64,000 nucleotides of DNA from Rhodospirillaceae bacterium (GCA_020638575.1 JACKIH010000003.1:3645001-3709000), one strand, 5' to 3'; shown: positions 31,291-39,669, numbered from the stretch's first letter. Numbers and translations: made by a program. The notes: generated from the letters alone by a model not told the origin.

Positions 31291-31781
31291 TGGCCGGTAT
31301 CGAATCCATCGCCGCTCTGCTCGGCGTCGCCAGCGGCGTTGCCGGCATGGTGCAGCAGGCGCGCACCGCCCAGGTGGAGTCCCAGCGGCTGACGGCCCAG
31401 GCCAACGCCAACGTGGCCACCGCCGCCCGCGAGCAGGAGGAGATTGCGCGCGAACGCACGGAGACGGAGCGTGCCCGCCGGGCCGCCCTGCGCCGTGCCA
31501 TCGCCAGCCAGCGGGCCAAGCTGGGCGCCCAGGGCATCTCCAGCACCGAAGGGTCGGGCGAAGCGCTGCTGCTCGGCCTCGTCAACGACTCCGCACTCGA
31601 CGCCGCAGAGGCGGAGGACGAACGGCGCGCCGCCCTGACCCGCATCCGCCAGGAATTGGCCAGCCAGCAGACCCTCAGCCTGCTCGACCAGGACCGGCTC
31701 AGCCTGCGCCAGCCCACCGCGGCGGAGCGGCTGGAGGACACCTTCTCCCTCGGTCGCAGCCTCGGCGGCCTGATCAGCTAG
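31290..31781 (+). CDS. phage internal virion / ejection protein candidate
   Basis: A 163-residue protein: an alanine/glycine-rich N-terminal helix (ESIAALLGVASGVAGMVQQA) and a long charged coiled coil (AREQEEIARERTETERARRA), then QRAKLGAQGISSTEGSGEAL. This matches small internal core proteins of podoviruses placed between nozzle and tail fibre. Start and stop are coupled to the nozzle gene (TGATG). Larger internal proteins that usually follow are absent; a palindromic element and the tailspike come next. Confidence 0.7.
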   Translation: MAGIESIAALLGVASGVAGMVQQARTAQVESQRLTAQANANVATAAREQEEIARERTETERARRAALRRAIASQRAKLGAQGISSTEGSGEALLLGLVNDSALDAAEAEDERRAALTRIRQELASQQTLSLLDQDRLSLRQPTAAERLEDTFSLGRSLGGLIS

Positions 31782-31803
31782 GGCATTTTTCCGTTCATTC
31801 TGC

Positions 31804-31875
31804 GCCGGCCCGCACCCTCACCCGGCCACCCCAGCCATTGTCGACGGCTGGGTAGCCGGGAGGGCGCGCGGGCCG
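31804..31875. repeat. dispersed palindromic element, copy 2 (inside the phage block)
   Basis: Left arm starts CCGGCCCGCACCCTCACCCG and the right arm ends GGGCGCGCGGGCCGG; the inner stem CCCAGCC / GGCTGGG encloses ATTGTCGAC. Arm order and the CACCCGGCC core match the host copies at 7.85, 37.8 and 42.15 kb, with a few indels. It lies between two rightward phage genes. Confidence 0.7.
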
Positions 31876-31923
31876 GACCCGCGTCACCTGAGCGCCAAAG
31901 CGTTCCCAGAGGGAAGGACCCCC

Positions 31924-33942
31924 ATGACCTCCCAGTTCCAGGTGCCCGACACCCCGCCGGTGGTGCAGTACATCGCCGACGGCAGCGAGACCGCGTTTGC
32001 CTTTCCCTTCCCCATCATCGATGCCGGCGACCTGCAGGCGCTGGTGGGGGCGGGCGACCTTTCGGCCTCGGTGGAGATCGACGGCGTCGGCCAGAGCGAT
32101 GGCGGCACGGTGCAGTTCGCCACGCCGCCCGCGGCTGGCCAGGTGGTGACGCTGCGCCGCGCCATGGCCTACCGGCGCACCACCGATTTCCTGCAAGGGG
32201 CTGCGCTCCGTGCCGATGCCTTCAACGAAGCCTTCGACCGCCAGGTGATGATGGTGCAGCAGGTGGCCGACCAGATGGGCCGCACCCTGCGTGCCGCCGA
32301 TACCGACCTGCCGGCGAGCCTGGTGCTGCCCGACAAGGCGGCCCGCGCCGGCCACATGCTGGGCTTCGATGGCGAGGGCAACCTGCAGCTCGTGGCCGGC
32401 GCCGACGCCGCGACCCCCTATTTCGTCGCGGCCCCCGGCGGGGCGGCCCGCGATGTCTACGCCAAGCTGCAGGACGCCGTGTCGGTGAAGGATTTCGGTG
32501 CTGTCGGTGACGGGGCCACGGACGACACGCCGGCCTTCCTGGCGGCGCTGGCAGGCGCTGCGGCGGTGGAGGTGCCGGCCGGGCGCTACCGCCTCACCGG
32601 CACGCTGACGCTGAGCGAAGGCCAGAGCCTGTGGGGCCGCGGCGAAGCCTCGGTGCTGGCCATGGAGACGGCGCTGCCGCTGCTGGTGCTGTCCGGCGGC
32701 TACAACAGCCTGCACCACCTCCGGCTGGAAGGCGGGTCCGTGGGCGTGCGGCTGCTGCCCGATGCCACGGCATGCGTCAATAACGTGCTCAACGACCTCA
32801 GCCTGTGGGACCAGGAGGTGGGGATCGAGCTGGACGGCGGTACCGACACCAACCGGCCCTGCTACTGGAACAATGTCCACGACGTGCTGGTGGCGCGCTC
32901 CACCACCCACGGGGTGCACCTGCACGTGACCGGGGCGGGCGATACGCCCAACGCCAACCGCTTCACCCGGCTGCGGGTCTACAGCCTGGCGGCCCCCATC
33001 ACCGGCAGCGGCATCTATGTGGAGCATGGGCGCTACAACAACAGCTTCACCGACTGCGAGGTGAACCTGTCGGCCACCGCCCATAGCTGCGTGCGGGTGG
33101 GAGCCCTCACCGACAAGACCCTGTTCGTCAACCTCTACACCGAAACGCTGGGCGGGGTGGCCAACGTGCTGCTGGAGGCGGGTTCGGTGGAAACCTCCAT
33201 CACCAACCTGTTGTCGGCCAGCGCCGGCCCGGCCATCTGGGACCTCTCGGGCGGCCAGTACACCGCGCGCAACGCCGGCTATCCGGAAAAGAACCGGCTG
33301 GCGCTCACCCGCATCTCCGAGCTGGTGGTGGAGCGCTTCGGCTTCGACACCGAATTCGTGGAGCCGGCCAGCGGCGGCACGGTGGAGCCCGATCTCTCCA
33401 GCTCCGTCTACCTGGTCTCCAGCTTCGGCGGGGCGGTGACCTTCGTGCTGCCGTCGGCCGGCGATGCCAACGGCCGCCAGGTGACGGTGAAGAAGATCGA
33501 TGTCTCGGACAATCCAGTGACGGTGGTGGAGGACGGCGGCAGCGGGCCGGATGGCCGGGCCGCCCTGCTGTCCGCCCGCTACGAGCAGGTGACGGTGATC
33601 TCCAACGGTGCTGCCTGGCACGTGGTTGGCACTTCCAACCCGCGCATCGATGCCACCTTCCACGAGACCGAGGCGGTGGTGACCCTCGATCCCGGCCGGC
33701 CGATCCACCTGGTGAGCGCGTTTTCCGGCGCCGTCACCGTCAACCTGCCGGATCCCGCCGACGCCCAGTCCGCCGGCCGCCTGCTGACCGTGAAGAAGAC
33801 CGACCCCAGCGGCAATGCCGTCACCGTCACGCGCGACGGCGCTGCGGGCCCGGACAACGCCGACGTCACCCTGTCCGGCCAGTACGATTTCGTGAGCGCC
33901 TATTGCGACGGGGCCGCCTGGTGGACCGTCGGGCGTAGCTAA
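31924..33942 (+). CDS. tailspike: T7-like fibre N-terminus plus beta-helix, duplicated C-terminal domain
   Basis: A 672-residue protein. Residues 1-130 resemble the T7 tail fibre attachment domain (VVQYIADGSETAFAFPFPII, then YRRTTDFLQG and DAFNEAFDRQVMMVQQVADQ). From about 185, VSVKDFGAVGDGATDDTPAF starts a pectate lyase-type right-handed beta-helix, as in capsule-degrading tailspikes. The last 190 residues are two copies of one small domain (LVSSFGGAVTFVLP and LVSAFSGAVTVNLP, each ending AAWHVVG or AAWWTVG). Predicted role: host surface recognition and perhaps polysaccharide cleavage. Confidence 0.85.
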   Translation: MTSQFQVPDTPPVVQYIADGSETAFAFPFPIIDAGDLQALVGAGDLSASVEIDGVGQSDGGTVQFATPPAAGQVVTLRRAMAYRRTTDFLQGAALRADAFNEAFDRQVMMVQQVADQMGRTLRAADTDLPASLVLPDKAARAGHMLGFDGEGNLQLVAGADAATPYFVAAPGGAARDVYAKLQDAVSVKDFGAVGDGATDDTPAFLAALAGAAAVEVPAGRYRLTGTLTLSEGQSLWGRGEASVLAMETALPLLVLSGGYNSLHHLRLEGGSVGVRLLPDATACVNNVLNDLSLWDQEVGIELDGGTDTNRPCYWNNVHDVLVARSTTHGVHLHVTGAGDTPNANRFTRLRVYSLAAPITGSGIYVEHGRYNNSFTDCEVNLSATAHSCVRVGALTDKTLFVNLYTETLGGVANVLLEAGSVETSITNLLSASAGPAIWDLSGGQYTARNAGYPEKNRLALTRISELVVERFGFDTEFVEPASGGTVEPDLSSSVYLVSSFGGAVTFVLPSAGDANGRQVTVKKIDVSDNPVTVVEDGGSGPDGRAALLSARYEQVTVISNGAAWHVVGTSNPRIDATFHETEAVVTLDPGRPIHLVSAFSGAVTVNLPDPADAQSAGRLLTVKKTDPSGNAVTVTRDGAAGPDNADVTLSGQYDFVSAYCDGAAWWTVGRS

Positions 33943-33949
33943 CTCTGAG

Positions 33950-34270
33950 ATGTCCGATGACGAGTTCGAGGCGGCACGGGGCGAGGTTGCCCTGCTGCTG
34001 CCGACAGCATTGCACCGGGCGGTGGAAAGCTATCGCCGCTTCGCCGTGCTCAAGGTCGCCGATCCCGACGATCCCAAGGCTTTTGCCGCCCACCACGCCG
34101 CCTGCAAGGCCGCACTCCAGCACCTGGAAACGCTGGCAAAGCTCGCCCGCTGGGCCACCGACACCGAGGATGCCGAAGCGCGCAGCGACGATGCGGAGCT
34201 GGCCCGCATGGTGCGCGATGCCCGTACCGCCCTGGAGCGGCTGCCGGCTCACCCTGAAGACGAAGACTGA
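33950..34270 (+). CDS. putative small terminase subunit
   Basis: A 106-residue acidic helical protein (EFEAARGEVALLLPTALHRA, FAAHHAACKAALQHLETLAK, acidic PAHPEDED tail). Its position directly ahead of the large terminase and its helical content suggest the DNA-recognition subunit; there is no clear helix-turn-helix. The stop overlaps the terL start by one base (TGATG), indicating coupling. Confidence 0.6.
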   Translation: MSDDEFEAARGEVALLLPTALHRAVESYRRFAVLKVADPDDPKAFAAHHAACKAALQHLETLAKLARWATDTEDAEARSDDAELARMVRDARTALERLPAHPEDED

Positions 34271-35778
34271 TGCTCGCACTTACCTTCCCGGAATTCGTGG
34301 CGGTGTGGAATGCCGCCCGCCAGGGCCAAAGCACCCCCGATCACCTCAACCGCATGGCCCGCTGGCTGGAAGCCCGCTGGCGGGCGGGCGATCGCCAGCT
34401 CCTGCTGATGGCCTTTCGCAACAGCGGCAAGAGCACGCTGGCGGCCCTGTTCGCCGCCTGGCTGCTGCGCCTCCACCCGGACCTGCGGCTGCTGGTGCTG
34501 GCGGCCGATCTGGCGCTCGCCCAGAAGATGGTGCGCAACACCAAGCGGGTGATCGAGCGCCACCCCGCCACCCGCGGGCTGAAGCCGGCCCGGCCCGACC
34601 AGTGGGCGGCCGACCGTTTCACCATCCGCCGGCCGAGCGAGCTGCGCGACCCCTCCATGCTGGCCCGCGGCGTATCGGCCAACCTGACCGGCAGCCGGGC
34701 CGATGCGGTGATCTGCGACGATGTGGAGGTGCCCAACACCTGCGACACGCCGGTCAAGCGGGCGGACCTGCGCGCGCGGCTGGCGGAGATCGACTACGTG
34801 CTGTCGCCGGGCGGCCTGCAGCTCTATATCGGCACGCCCCACACCTACTACTCGATCTATGCCGACCAACCGCGCGCGGAGCTGGAGGAAGCAGCCCCGT
34901 TCCTCGCTGGCTTCCGGCGTCTGAAGATCCCGCTGATCGATGGCGACGGGCGCTCGGCCTGGCCGGAGCGCTTCACCGATGGCGCCATCGCCCGCATCCG
35001 CCGGCAGACCGGCCCCGCCAAGTTCTCAAGCCAGATGCAGCTTGAGCCGGTGGCGGCGAGCCAGTGCCGGCTCGATCCCGACCGGCTGCGCGCCTATGAC
35101 GGCGAGCTGGACTACCGCGAAAGCGGCGGCCGGCCGGTGCTGTCGCTGGGCGGCGCGGTGCTGGTCTCGGGCGTCTGCTGGTGGGACCCCGCCTTCGGTG
35201 CCGGGTCGGGGCCGGTGGGGGGCGACGGCAGCGTGATCGCCGCCGTGTTCGGGGCCGCCGACGGGCGCAGCTTCCTCCACCGCATCCAGTGGCTCAACCG
35301 CGCCGAGGGCGCAGCCGCGGAGGCCGACGAGGCCACCCGCCAGTGCCGCCTGGTGGCTCGCCTGGCCGGCGACCTGCTGCTGCCCGCCGTGGCGGTGGAG
35401 ACCAATGGCCTCGGCCGCTTCCTCCCCGGTGTGCTGCGCAAGGTGCTGGCGGGCGAAGGGATCGCCGCCGCAGTGGTGGAACACGCGAGCCATGTGCCCA
35501 AGGACCGCCGCATCCTGGAAGCCTTCGATGCCCGGCTGGCGGCCGGCAGCCTGTTCGCCCACCGCTCGGTGTTCGCCTCCCCGCTGATCGGTGAGATGCG
35601 CGAGTGGCGGCCGGGACAGGGAGGCTCTCGGGGCGGCGGCCATGACGACGGCCTCGATGCCGTGGCCGGCGCGCTGTCGCTGGAGCCGGTGCGCCTGGGC
35701 GCCGTCCATCGCCCCGCCGGCCGGCCCGATTGGCGCGGCGGCACCACCCACATGGCGGCGACCGGCTTCGAGCCGTAA
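34270..35778 (+). CDS. terminase large subunit
   Basis: A 502-residue packaging ATPase-nuclease. Walker A is LLMAFRNSGKSTLAALFAA (residue 48 on), Walker B is SRADAVICDDVEV, followed by a YIGTPHTYYSIY coupling segment. The nuclease domain shows acidic sites at CWWDPAFGAGSG, AVAVETNGLG and GHDDGLDAVAGAL, the T7 gp19-type order. All key residues seem present, so the enzyme looks intact. It sits near the distal end of the module rather than the start. A strong intrinsic terminator follows. Confidence 0.92.
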   Translation: MLALTFPEFVAVWNAARQGQSTPDHLNRMARWLEARWRAGDRQLLLMAFRNSGKSTLAALFAAWLLRLHPDLRLLVLAADLALAQKMVRNTKRVIERHPATRGLKPARPDQWAADRFTIRRPSELRDPSMLARGVSANLTGSRADAVICDDVEVPNTCDTPVKRADLRARLAEIDYVLSPGGLQLYIGTPHTYYSIYADQPRAELEEAAPFLAGFRRLKIPLIDGDGRSAWPERFTDGAIARIRRQTGPAKFSSQMQLEPVAASQCRLDPDRLRAYDGELDYRESGGRPVLSLGGAVLVSGVCWWDPAFGAGSGPVGGDGSVIAAVFGAADGRSFLHRIQWLNRAEGAAAEADEATRQCRLVARLAGDLLLPAVAVETNGLGRFLPGVLRKVLAGEGIAAAVVEHASHVPKDRRILEAFDARLAAGSLFAHRSVFASPLIGEMREWRPGQGGSRGGGHDDGLDAVAGALSLEPVRLGAVHRPAGRPDWRGGTTHMAATGFEP

Positions 35779-35805
35779 GCGCCGCCCGACACGATCACTC
35801 AGCAA

Positions 35806-35833
35806 GGGGGCCGCGTGGCCCCCGTTTTCGTTT
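35806..35833 (+). terminator. intrinsic terminator after terL
   Basis: GGGGGCC-GCGT-GGCCCCC followed by GTTTTCGTTT: a seven-pair GC stem with a tetraloop and T-rich tail, 28 bases after the terminase stop. Confidence 0.85.
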
Positions 35834-35856
35834 CCAACCGCCGAACGGAGGGAAGG

Positions 35857-36180
35857 ATGGATGATTTGCCCGCATTCGATCCGCTGTGGTGGATCAGCAT
35901 GGTGGAACTGCCGGCGCTGGCCGGGCTGTTCTGGCTGATCTGGCGCGTGCGCCGCGATTCCGACGATGCCGCGGCACGGCTGCGCCAGCGTTCGGACGAC
36001 GGCGATGCACGCGTGCGCGCCGACCTCGCCGACTTCAAGCTGGAGGTGGCGCGGGAATACGCCTCGCTGGCCTCGCTGAAGGATGTGGAGCGCCGCCTGG
36101 TCGCCCACCTGCTGCGCATCGAGGACAAGCTCGATCGCACCACCAGCGGCCATGCCGAGGGGCTGGGGGTGTCGCCATGA
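35857..36180 (+). CDS. phage single-pass membrane protein (lysis accessory candidate)
   Basis: A 107-residue protein with one N-terminal membrane helix (WWISMVELPALAGLFWLIWR) and a long charged coiled coil (DDAAARLRQRSDDGDARVRA ... DVERRLVAHLLRIEDKL). This shape fits inner-membrane spanin-like or holin-associated proteins at the lysis end of phage modules. The ATG has GGAGGGAAGG directly upstream. Overlaps the next gene by four bases (ATGA). Confidence 0.65.
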   Translation: MDDLPAFDPLWWISMVELPALAGLFWLIWRVRRDSDDAAARLRQRSDDGDARVRADLADFKLEVAREYASLASLKDVERRLVAHLLRIEDKLDRTTSGHAEGLGVSP

Positions 36181-36596
36181 GGGTGGCCCACCGCACCAAC
36201 GATCCGCTGATGTTCGACCACGCGCTGGACCGCTCGCACCAGGCCGGCCGCATGGTGCGCCTGCTCGGCCACCTGGCGGACCGGGTGGGGGATGACGGGC
36301 TGCTGGCCGTCTCCTACGCGCTGCTCCGGCGAGCACGGGCGGCCGGCGACCTCGACCGCGCCATGGCGCAGATGGCCGGCGACCTCGGCCTCGCCCGGCC
36401 CAAGGTATTGCCGCCAGGGGCGGCGCTGACCCGCTGTGCGCGGGCCGCAGTGCAGGCGCTGGCGGGGACGCGAACCGATCCCGCCACCGGCGCCAACCGC
36501 CTGCACGACCGCGCGCGGCTGCCCGATTGGGCGCGCCATGCCGTGCCCATCGCCTGTATCGGCCCGCTCGCGTTCTATCATCTGGACGAGGAGTAG
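36177..36596 (+). CDS. SleB-like cell wall hydrolase / endolysin candidate
   Basis: A 139-residue protein. Residues 40-62 (VGDDGLLAVSYALLRRARAA) resemble the first SleB helix, and the C-terminal TDPATGANRLHDRARLPDWA followed by IGPLAFYHL matches the D-P-x-G-A ... W-A ... I-G-x-x-x-F-Y pattern of SleB/CwlJ-type hydrolases. The family cleaves peptidoglycan. No signal peptide, so export would need a holin. Last phage-type gene, coupled to the membrane protein. Confidence 0.6.
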   Translation: MRVAHRTNDPLMFDHALDRSHQAGRMVRLLGHLADRVGDDGLLAVSYALLRRARAAGDLDRAMAQMAGDLGLARPKVLPPGAALTRCARAAVQALAGTRTDPATGANRLHDRARLPDWARHAVPIACIGPLAFYHLDEE

Positions 36597-36638
36597 TGCG
36601 GAGCTTGCCATGGGGGCGCGCAGCATTACCCTGCCGCC

Positions 36639-37718
36639 ATGTCGCTCTACCGCACGCTCCGCCCGCTGCTGTTCCGCCTGCCGCCGGAAGCCGCCCACCG
36701 GCTCGCCGTCTCCGCGCTACGCGTGGGTGCCGGACCGCTGCTGGGGACCGGCGGGCCGCCCGAGTCGCGGCTGGCAGCGGCCGTCGGCCCCCTGCGCCTG
36801 GCCTCGCCCATCGGCTTGGCGGCGGGGTTCGACAAGCACGGCGAAGCGGTGCGCGGCTGCTTTTCCCTCGGCTTCGGCTTCGTGGAGGTGGGCGGGGTGA
36901 CGCCGCGCCCGCAGCCGGGCAACCCCAAGCCGCGGGTGTTCCGCCTGCCCGATCAGGCGGCACTGATCAACCGCATGGGGCTGAATAGCGCCGGCCAGGA
37001 CGTCGTGGCGGCCCGGCTCGCCAAACTGCGCCGGGACCCGCTGCCGGGGCCGCTCGGCGTCAATCTCGGCTTCAACAAGGACGCTCCCGATCCCGCCGCG
37101 GACTATGTGGCCGGCGTGCGCGCCTTTGCCGGACTGGCGGATTTTCTCACCGTCAACGTGTCCTCGCCCAACACGCCGGGGCTGCGCGACCTGCAGCGGC
37201 GCGACGCGCTGACCGGGCTTTTGGGTCGGCTGACCGCCGCGCTGGCGGGCCTGCCGGAGCGGCCTTTGCTGTTCGTGAAGATCGCGCCGGACCTGGATGG
37301 CGAGGGCGAAGCGGCGATTGCCGAAACGGTGCTTGCGGCCAGTGTGGATGCCCTGGTGGTCGGCAACACCACCATCGACCGCCCGGCCGACCTGCCGGAC
37401 TGGGCCAAGGGCGAGGCGGGTGGCCTGAGCGGCCGGCCGTTGAAGGCCCGCTCCACCGCCCAGATCGCCCGCATGGCGCGGCTCACCGGCCGCCGGCTGC
37501 CCATCGTCGGCGTCGGCGGTATCGAGAGCGGTGCCGATGCCTACGCCAAGATCCGCGCCGGCGCTTCGGCCGTGCAGCTCTACACCGCGCTCATCTACGA
37601 AGGGCCGGGGCTGGTGCGGCGCATTGCGGCCGAACTGGCCGCCCTGCTGGCGCGCGACGGGCTGACGCTCAGCCAAGCGGTGGGTGCCGATCTCGCCGCC
37701 ACGGCACCGCCTGGTTGA
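36639..37718 (+). CDS. pyrD: class 2 dihydroorotate dehydrogenase PyrD
   Basis: A 359-residue quinone-linked flavoenzyme of pyrimidine synthesis. The N-terminal membrane-associating helices (YRTLRPLLFRLPPEAAHRLA) precede the barrel: IGLAAGFDKHGEAVRGCFSL, EVGGVTPRPQPGNPKPRVFR, NRMGLNSAGQD, LTVNVSSPNTPGLRDLQ with the catalytic serine, and LPIVGVGGIESGADAYAKIR for FMN phosphate. Length is normal. It begins 43 bases after the last phage-type gene. Confidence 0.96.
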   Translation: MSLYRTLRPLLFRLPPEAAHRLAVSALRVGAGPLLGTGGPPESRLAAAVGPLRLASPIGLAAGFDKHGEAVRGCFSLGFGFVEVGGVTPRPQPGNPKPRVFRLPDQAALINRMGLNSAGQDVVAARLAKLRRDPLPGPLGVNLGFNKDAPDPAADYVAGVRAFAGLADFLTVNVSSPNTPGLRDLQRRDALTGLLGRLTAALAGLPERPLLFVKIAPDLDGEGEAAIAETVLAASVDALVVGNTTIDRPADLPDWAKGEAGGLSGRPLKARSTAQIARMARLTGRRLPIVGVGGIESGADAYAKIRAGASAVQLYTALIYEGPGLVRRIAAELAALLARDGLTLSQAVGADLAATAPPG

Positions 37719-37801
37719 GGCGCTGCTGGCATCGGCCAGCACCTCCGCGATATAGCTGAAGACACTGTTGAGTCGGTTCCGGCAGTTGGGCCGGGGGCTT
37801 C

Positions 37802-37873
37802 CCGGCCCAACCCCACCGCCCGGCCGCCCAATAGTTTACAATGGCTTGGGTGGCCGGGTGGGGGAGTGGGCCG
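37802..37873. repeat. dispersed palindromic element, copy 3
   Basis: The left arm runs from CCGGCCCAACCCC to GCCGCCCAA and the right from TTGGGTGGCCGGGTGG to GTGGGCCGG, around the loop TAGTTTACAATGGC. Arms pair over about 29 positions with few exceptions. The loop is identical to copy 4 although the arms differ. Located between pyrD and the TipF-like gene. Confidence 0.8.
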
Positions 37874-37917
37874 GTGCAGCTTGATCGAATGACACTTCAA
37901 GAGCTTGCGAGCCCCGT

Positions 37918-39063
37918 ATGAGCTTTCTGCGCCACTTCGCCATCGCGCTGTTCTACACGGCCGCAGCGATCGCCGTGGCGCTCACCCTGCCGATGGTGGT
38001 GCCCGATCTGGGCCGCTGGACGGCGGTGGCGCTGGGGGCGCTGATCTTGCTGTTCGGCGCCTTCGTGCACGAAAGCGCCACCCGCTCGCGCCGTCGCCTG
38101 ACGTTGCTGGACGCGCTGGAGGAAAGCCACGCGGCCCGCCGCCACCTGGTGGGCGAACTGGCCGATGCGCGTGCCGAGCTGCGCGCCATCCGCGGCGGGC
38201 TCGCCGCCGGAGTGGTCGGCCCGGTCCTGGCGTCGGCGGTGGGCGACACGCAAGCGGAGTCGACGGCCAAGCGGCGCGCCGTGCCGCTCGACCTCACTGC
38301 CATGATGCGCGAACCCGATGACCTGAGCGGCGGCGAGGTGACGGTGGCGGTGCGCAAGGCGGTGACCGACAACCGCGTGGAGGTGGCCACCTGGCCGATC
38401 ATGCTGCTGCCCCAGCGCACGCCGGCCCATGTGGAGTGTTTTCCGCGAATCCCCGTGCGCGACGGCGAATTCCTCCACCCCCACCGCCACGCCGACCGGG
38501 TGAACGACACCGGCCACGCCGCGGAGATCGACCATCGCGTGCTGCTGCGCGCCGTCAACCTGGCGCGCCTGCCGGGGCGGGACTGGCGCTCGCCCGCCTG
38601 CTTCGTCGCCTTGTCGCCGCACAACCTGCGCAACGCCGCGTTCCTCGACGACATGGCCGCCTTCCTCGACGAAAACCGCGAGGCCGCCAAGCGCATCGTG
38701 CTGGAGGTGGATCTCGACGACCTGCCGGTGATCGCCGGATCGCGCAAGCCGGCGGTGGAGCGCATCGTCGGCTACGGCGTGCGCTTTGCCATCTGCGGCG
38801 TCGGCAAGGTGACCAATGTCGACCCCGACCTGCTGCTGCGCGCCCAGATCCGCTTCGTCATGGTGGAGGCACAAGCCCTGCTGGCCCAGGCGCGCAACGC
38901 CTTCAGCGGCTTCCGCATGGCCGAGGTGAAGGGCCGGCTGGACCGGGCCGCCGCCGACCTGATCGTCACCGACGTGACCGACCAGGAAACCCTGCTGGAG
39001 GTGCTGGACGCGGGCGCCGACTTCGCGGTCGGGCCGGTGTTCGGCCCGCCGTCGCTGGCGTAG
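37918..39063 (+). CDS. TipF-like degenerate EAL-domain membrane protein
   Basis: A 381-residue protein: two N-terminal membrane helices (residues 8-28 and 36-48), a coiled coil (LDALEESHAARRHLVGELAD), a variable linker and an EAL-fold domain. Conserved EAL-type segments are AVNLARLPGRDWRSPACFVA, KRIVLEVDLDDLP, YGVRFAICGVGKVTNVDPDL and LIVTDVTDQETLLEVLDAGA. The E-A-L signature is missing, so catalysis is unlikely. This layout is that of Caulobacter TipF, which places the flagellum and responds to c-di-GMP. Flagellar genes elsewhere in the window support the match. Confidence 0.72.
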   Translation: MSFLRHFAIALFYTAAAIAVALTLPMVVPDLGRWTAVALGALILLFGAFVHESATRSRRRLTLLDALEESHAARRHLVGELADARAELRAIRGGLAAGVVGPVLASAVGDTQAESTAKRRAVPLDLTAMMREPDDLSGGEVTVAVRKAVTDNRVEVATWPIMLLPQRTPAHVECFPRIPVRDGEFLHPHRHADRVNDTGHAAEIDHRVLLRAVNLARLPGRDWRSPACFVALSPHNLRNAAFLDDMAAFLDENREAAKRIVLEVDLDDLPVIAGSRKPAVERIVGYGVRFAICGVGKVTNVDPDLLLRAQIRFVMVEAQALLAQARNAFSGFRMAEVKGRLDRAAADLIVTDVTDQETLLEVLDAGADFAVGPVFGPPSLA

Positions 39064-39081
39064 GGCGATGGTCCGGCCGGT

Positions 39082-39312
39082 CTACTTGGCGGGAAGCGGC
39101 GGCTTGACGATGCGATAGGGTGCACCTTCGGGCACGATCACGTCGTCGGGGTCCTCCGCGGCCATGCGTTCGATGTCCTCGTCGGTCAACGCGTCGAGGC
39201 GCGCCCAATCGGTCTGCCCCTGCATTTCCGCCAGAGAGCCATCGGGTTGTTCGACGTAAACCTTGCCGTCAATCAGCTTGGCCCGCGTGATGCGCTCGCC
39301 GTGCTCGTTCAT
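39082..39312 (-). CDS. BrnA-like antitoxin candidate
   Basis: A 76-residue acidic protein starting MNEHGERITRAKLIDGKVYV, with DALTDEDIERMAAEDPDDVI, the segment typical of antitoxins partnered with BrnT-type toxins. A full ribbon-helix-helix is not obvious, so BrnA is inferred mainly from the partner. The ATG lies inside the 3' end of the brnT-like frame, the usual toxin-first overlap. Confidence 0.6.
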   Translation of the reverse strand: MNEHGERITRAKLIDGKVYVEQPDGSLAEMQGQTDWARLDALTDEDIERMAAEDPDDVIVPEGAPYRIVKPPLPAK

Positions 39313-39559
39313 AGTCCTGCCGCTCCGACCTGCGTGCCGCACGCGCCGTGATGATCCGGCGCGCTTGGCCACGCCACGTATATATTACCGTGATATGGCA
39401 TCCGCTGGCGAATCCTGTAGCAATAATCCGGTGCTCGGAGCCGCGCGGACTTGGGGACTAGACGACGAATCCATCGAATATCTCGATTGCATCCCATAAA
39501 TCGGTGCCTCTACCCCCAAGTACGAGCCACCGCTTGTTCTCGTCCCATTCGAACTCCAC
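39269..39559 (-). pseudogene. BrnT-like toxin interrupted by an in-frame amber codon
   Basis: From GTG 39559 (GGGAG seven bases upstream) the frame reads VEFEWDENKR, then RGTDLWDAIEIFDGFVV and a TAG at 39458-39460. The same frame continues with GSEHRIIATGFASGCHITVI, YTWRGQARRIITARAARRSE and RQDYERARR, the C-terminal half of BrnT toxins (RNase fold). So one codon separates two family-matching halves without a frameshift. Either the toxin is inactivated or the TAG is read through. The residual antitoxin remains intact downstream. Confidence 0.65.
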
Positions 39560-39669
39560 GAGACGGCTCCCGTCGACCGTTCGCCGCAACCCGGCATTCG
39601 ATTGCGTGCATATCCGACGGGATGCGGTGGACGGTCAACCGCGGAGACAGGACCAAGCAGGCAAGACCG

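Larger units (their letters stand above)
16864..36596. mobile_element. podovirus-like phage-derived block with repressor, no visible integrase
   Basis: A run of about 18 phage-type genes: S24 repressor, small early genes, portal, Bbp19-like, scaffold, capsid, adaptor, nozzle, internal protein, tailspike, terminase and lysis candidates. Edges are set by the first small phage-like gene and the last lysis-type gene; I found no att repeats. Integrase, excisionase, replication and large internal core proteins are missing. A block of four non-phage genes interrupts it between 21686 and 27251. The coding sequences look intact, which is unusual for a decaying prophage. Confidence 0.85.

Noticed and set aside
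16754..36640. attachment site repeats bounding the phage block
   Set aside because: No convincing direct repeat was found between the lipoprotein-side and pyrD-side edges; short GC-rich matches are expected by chance.
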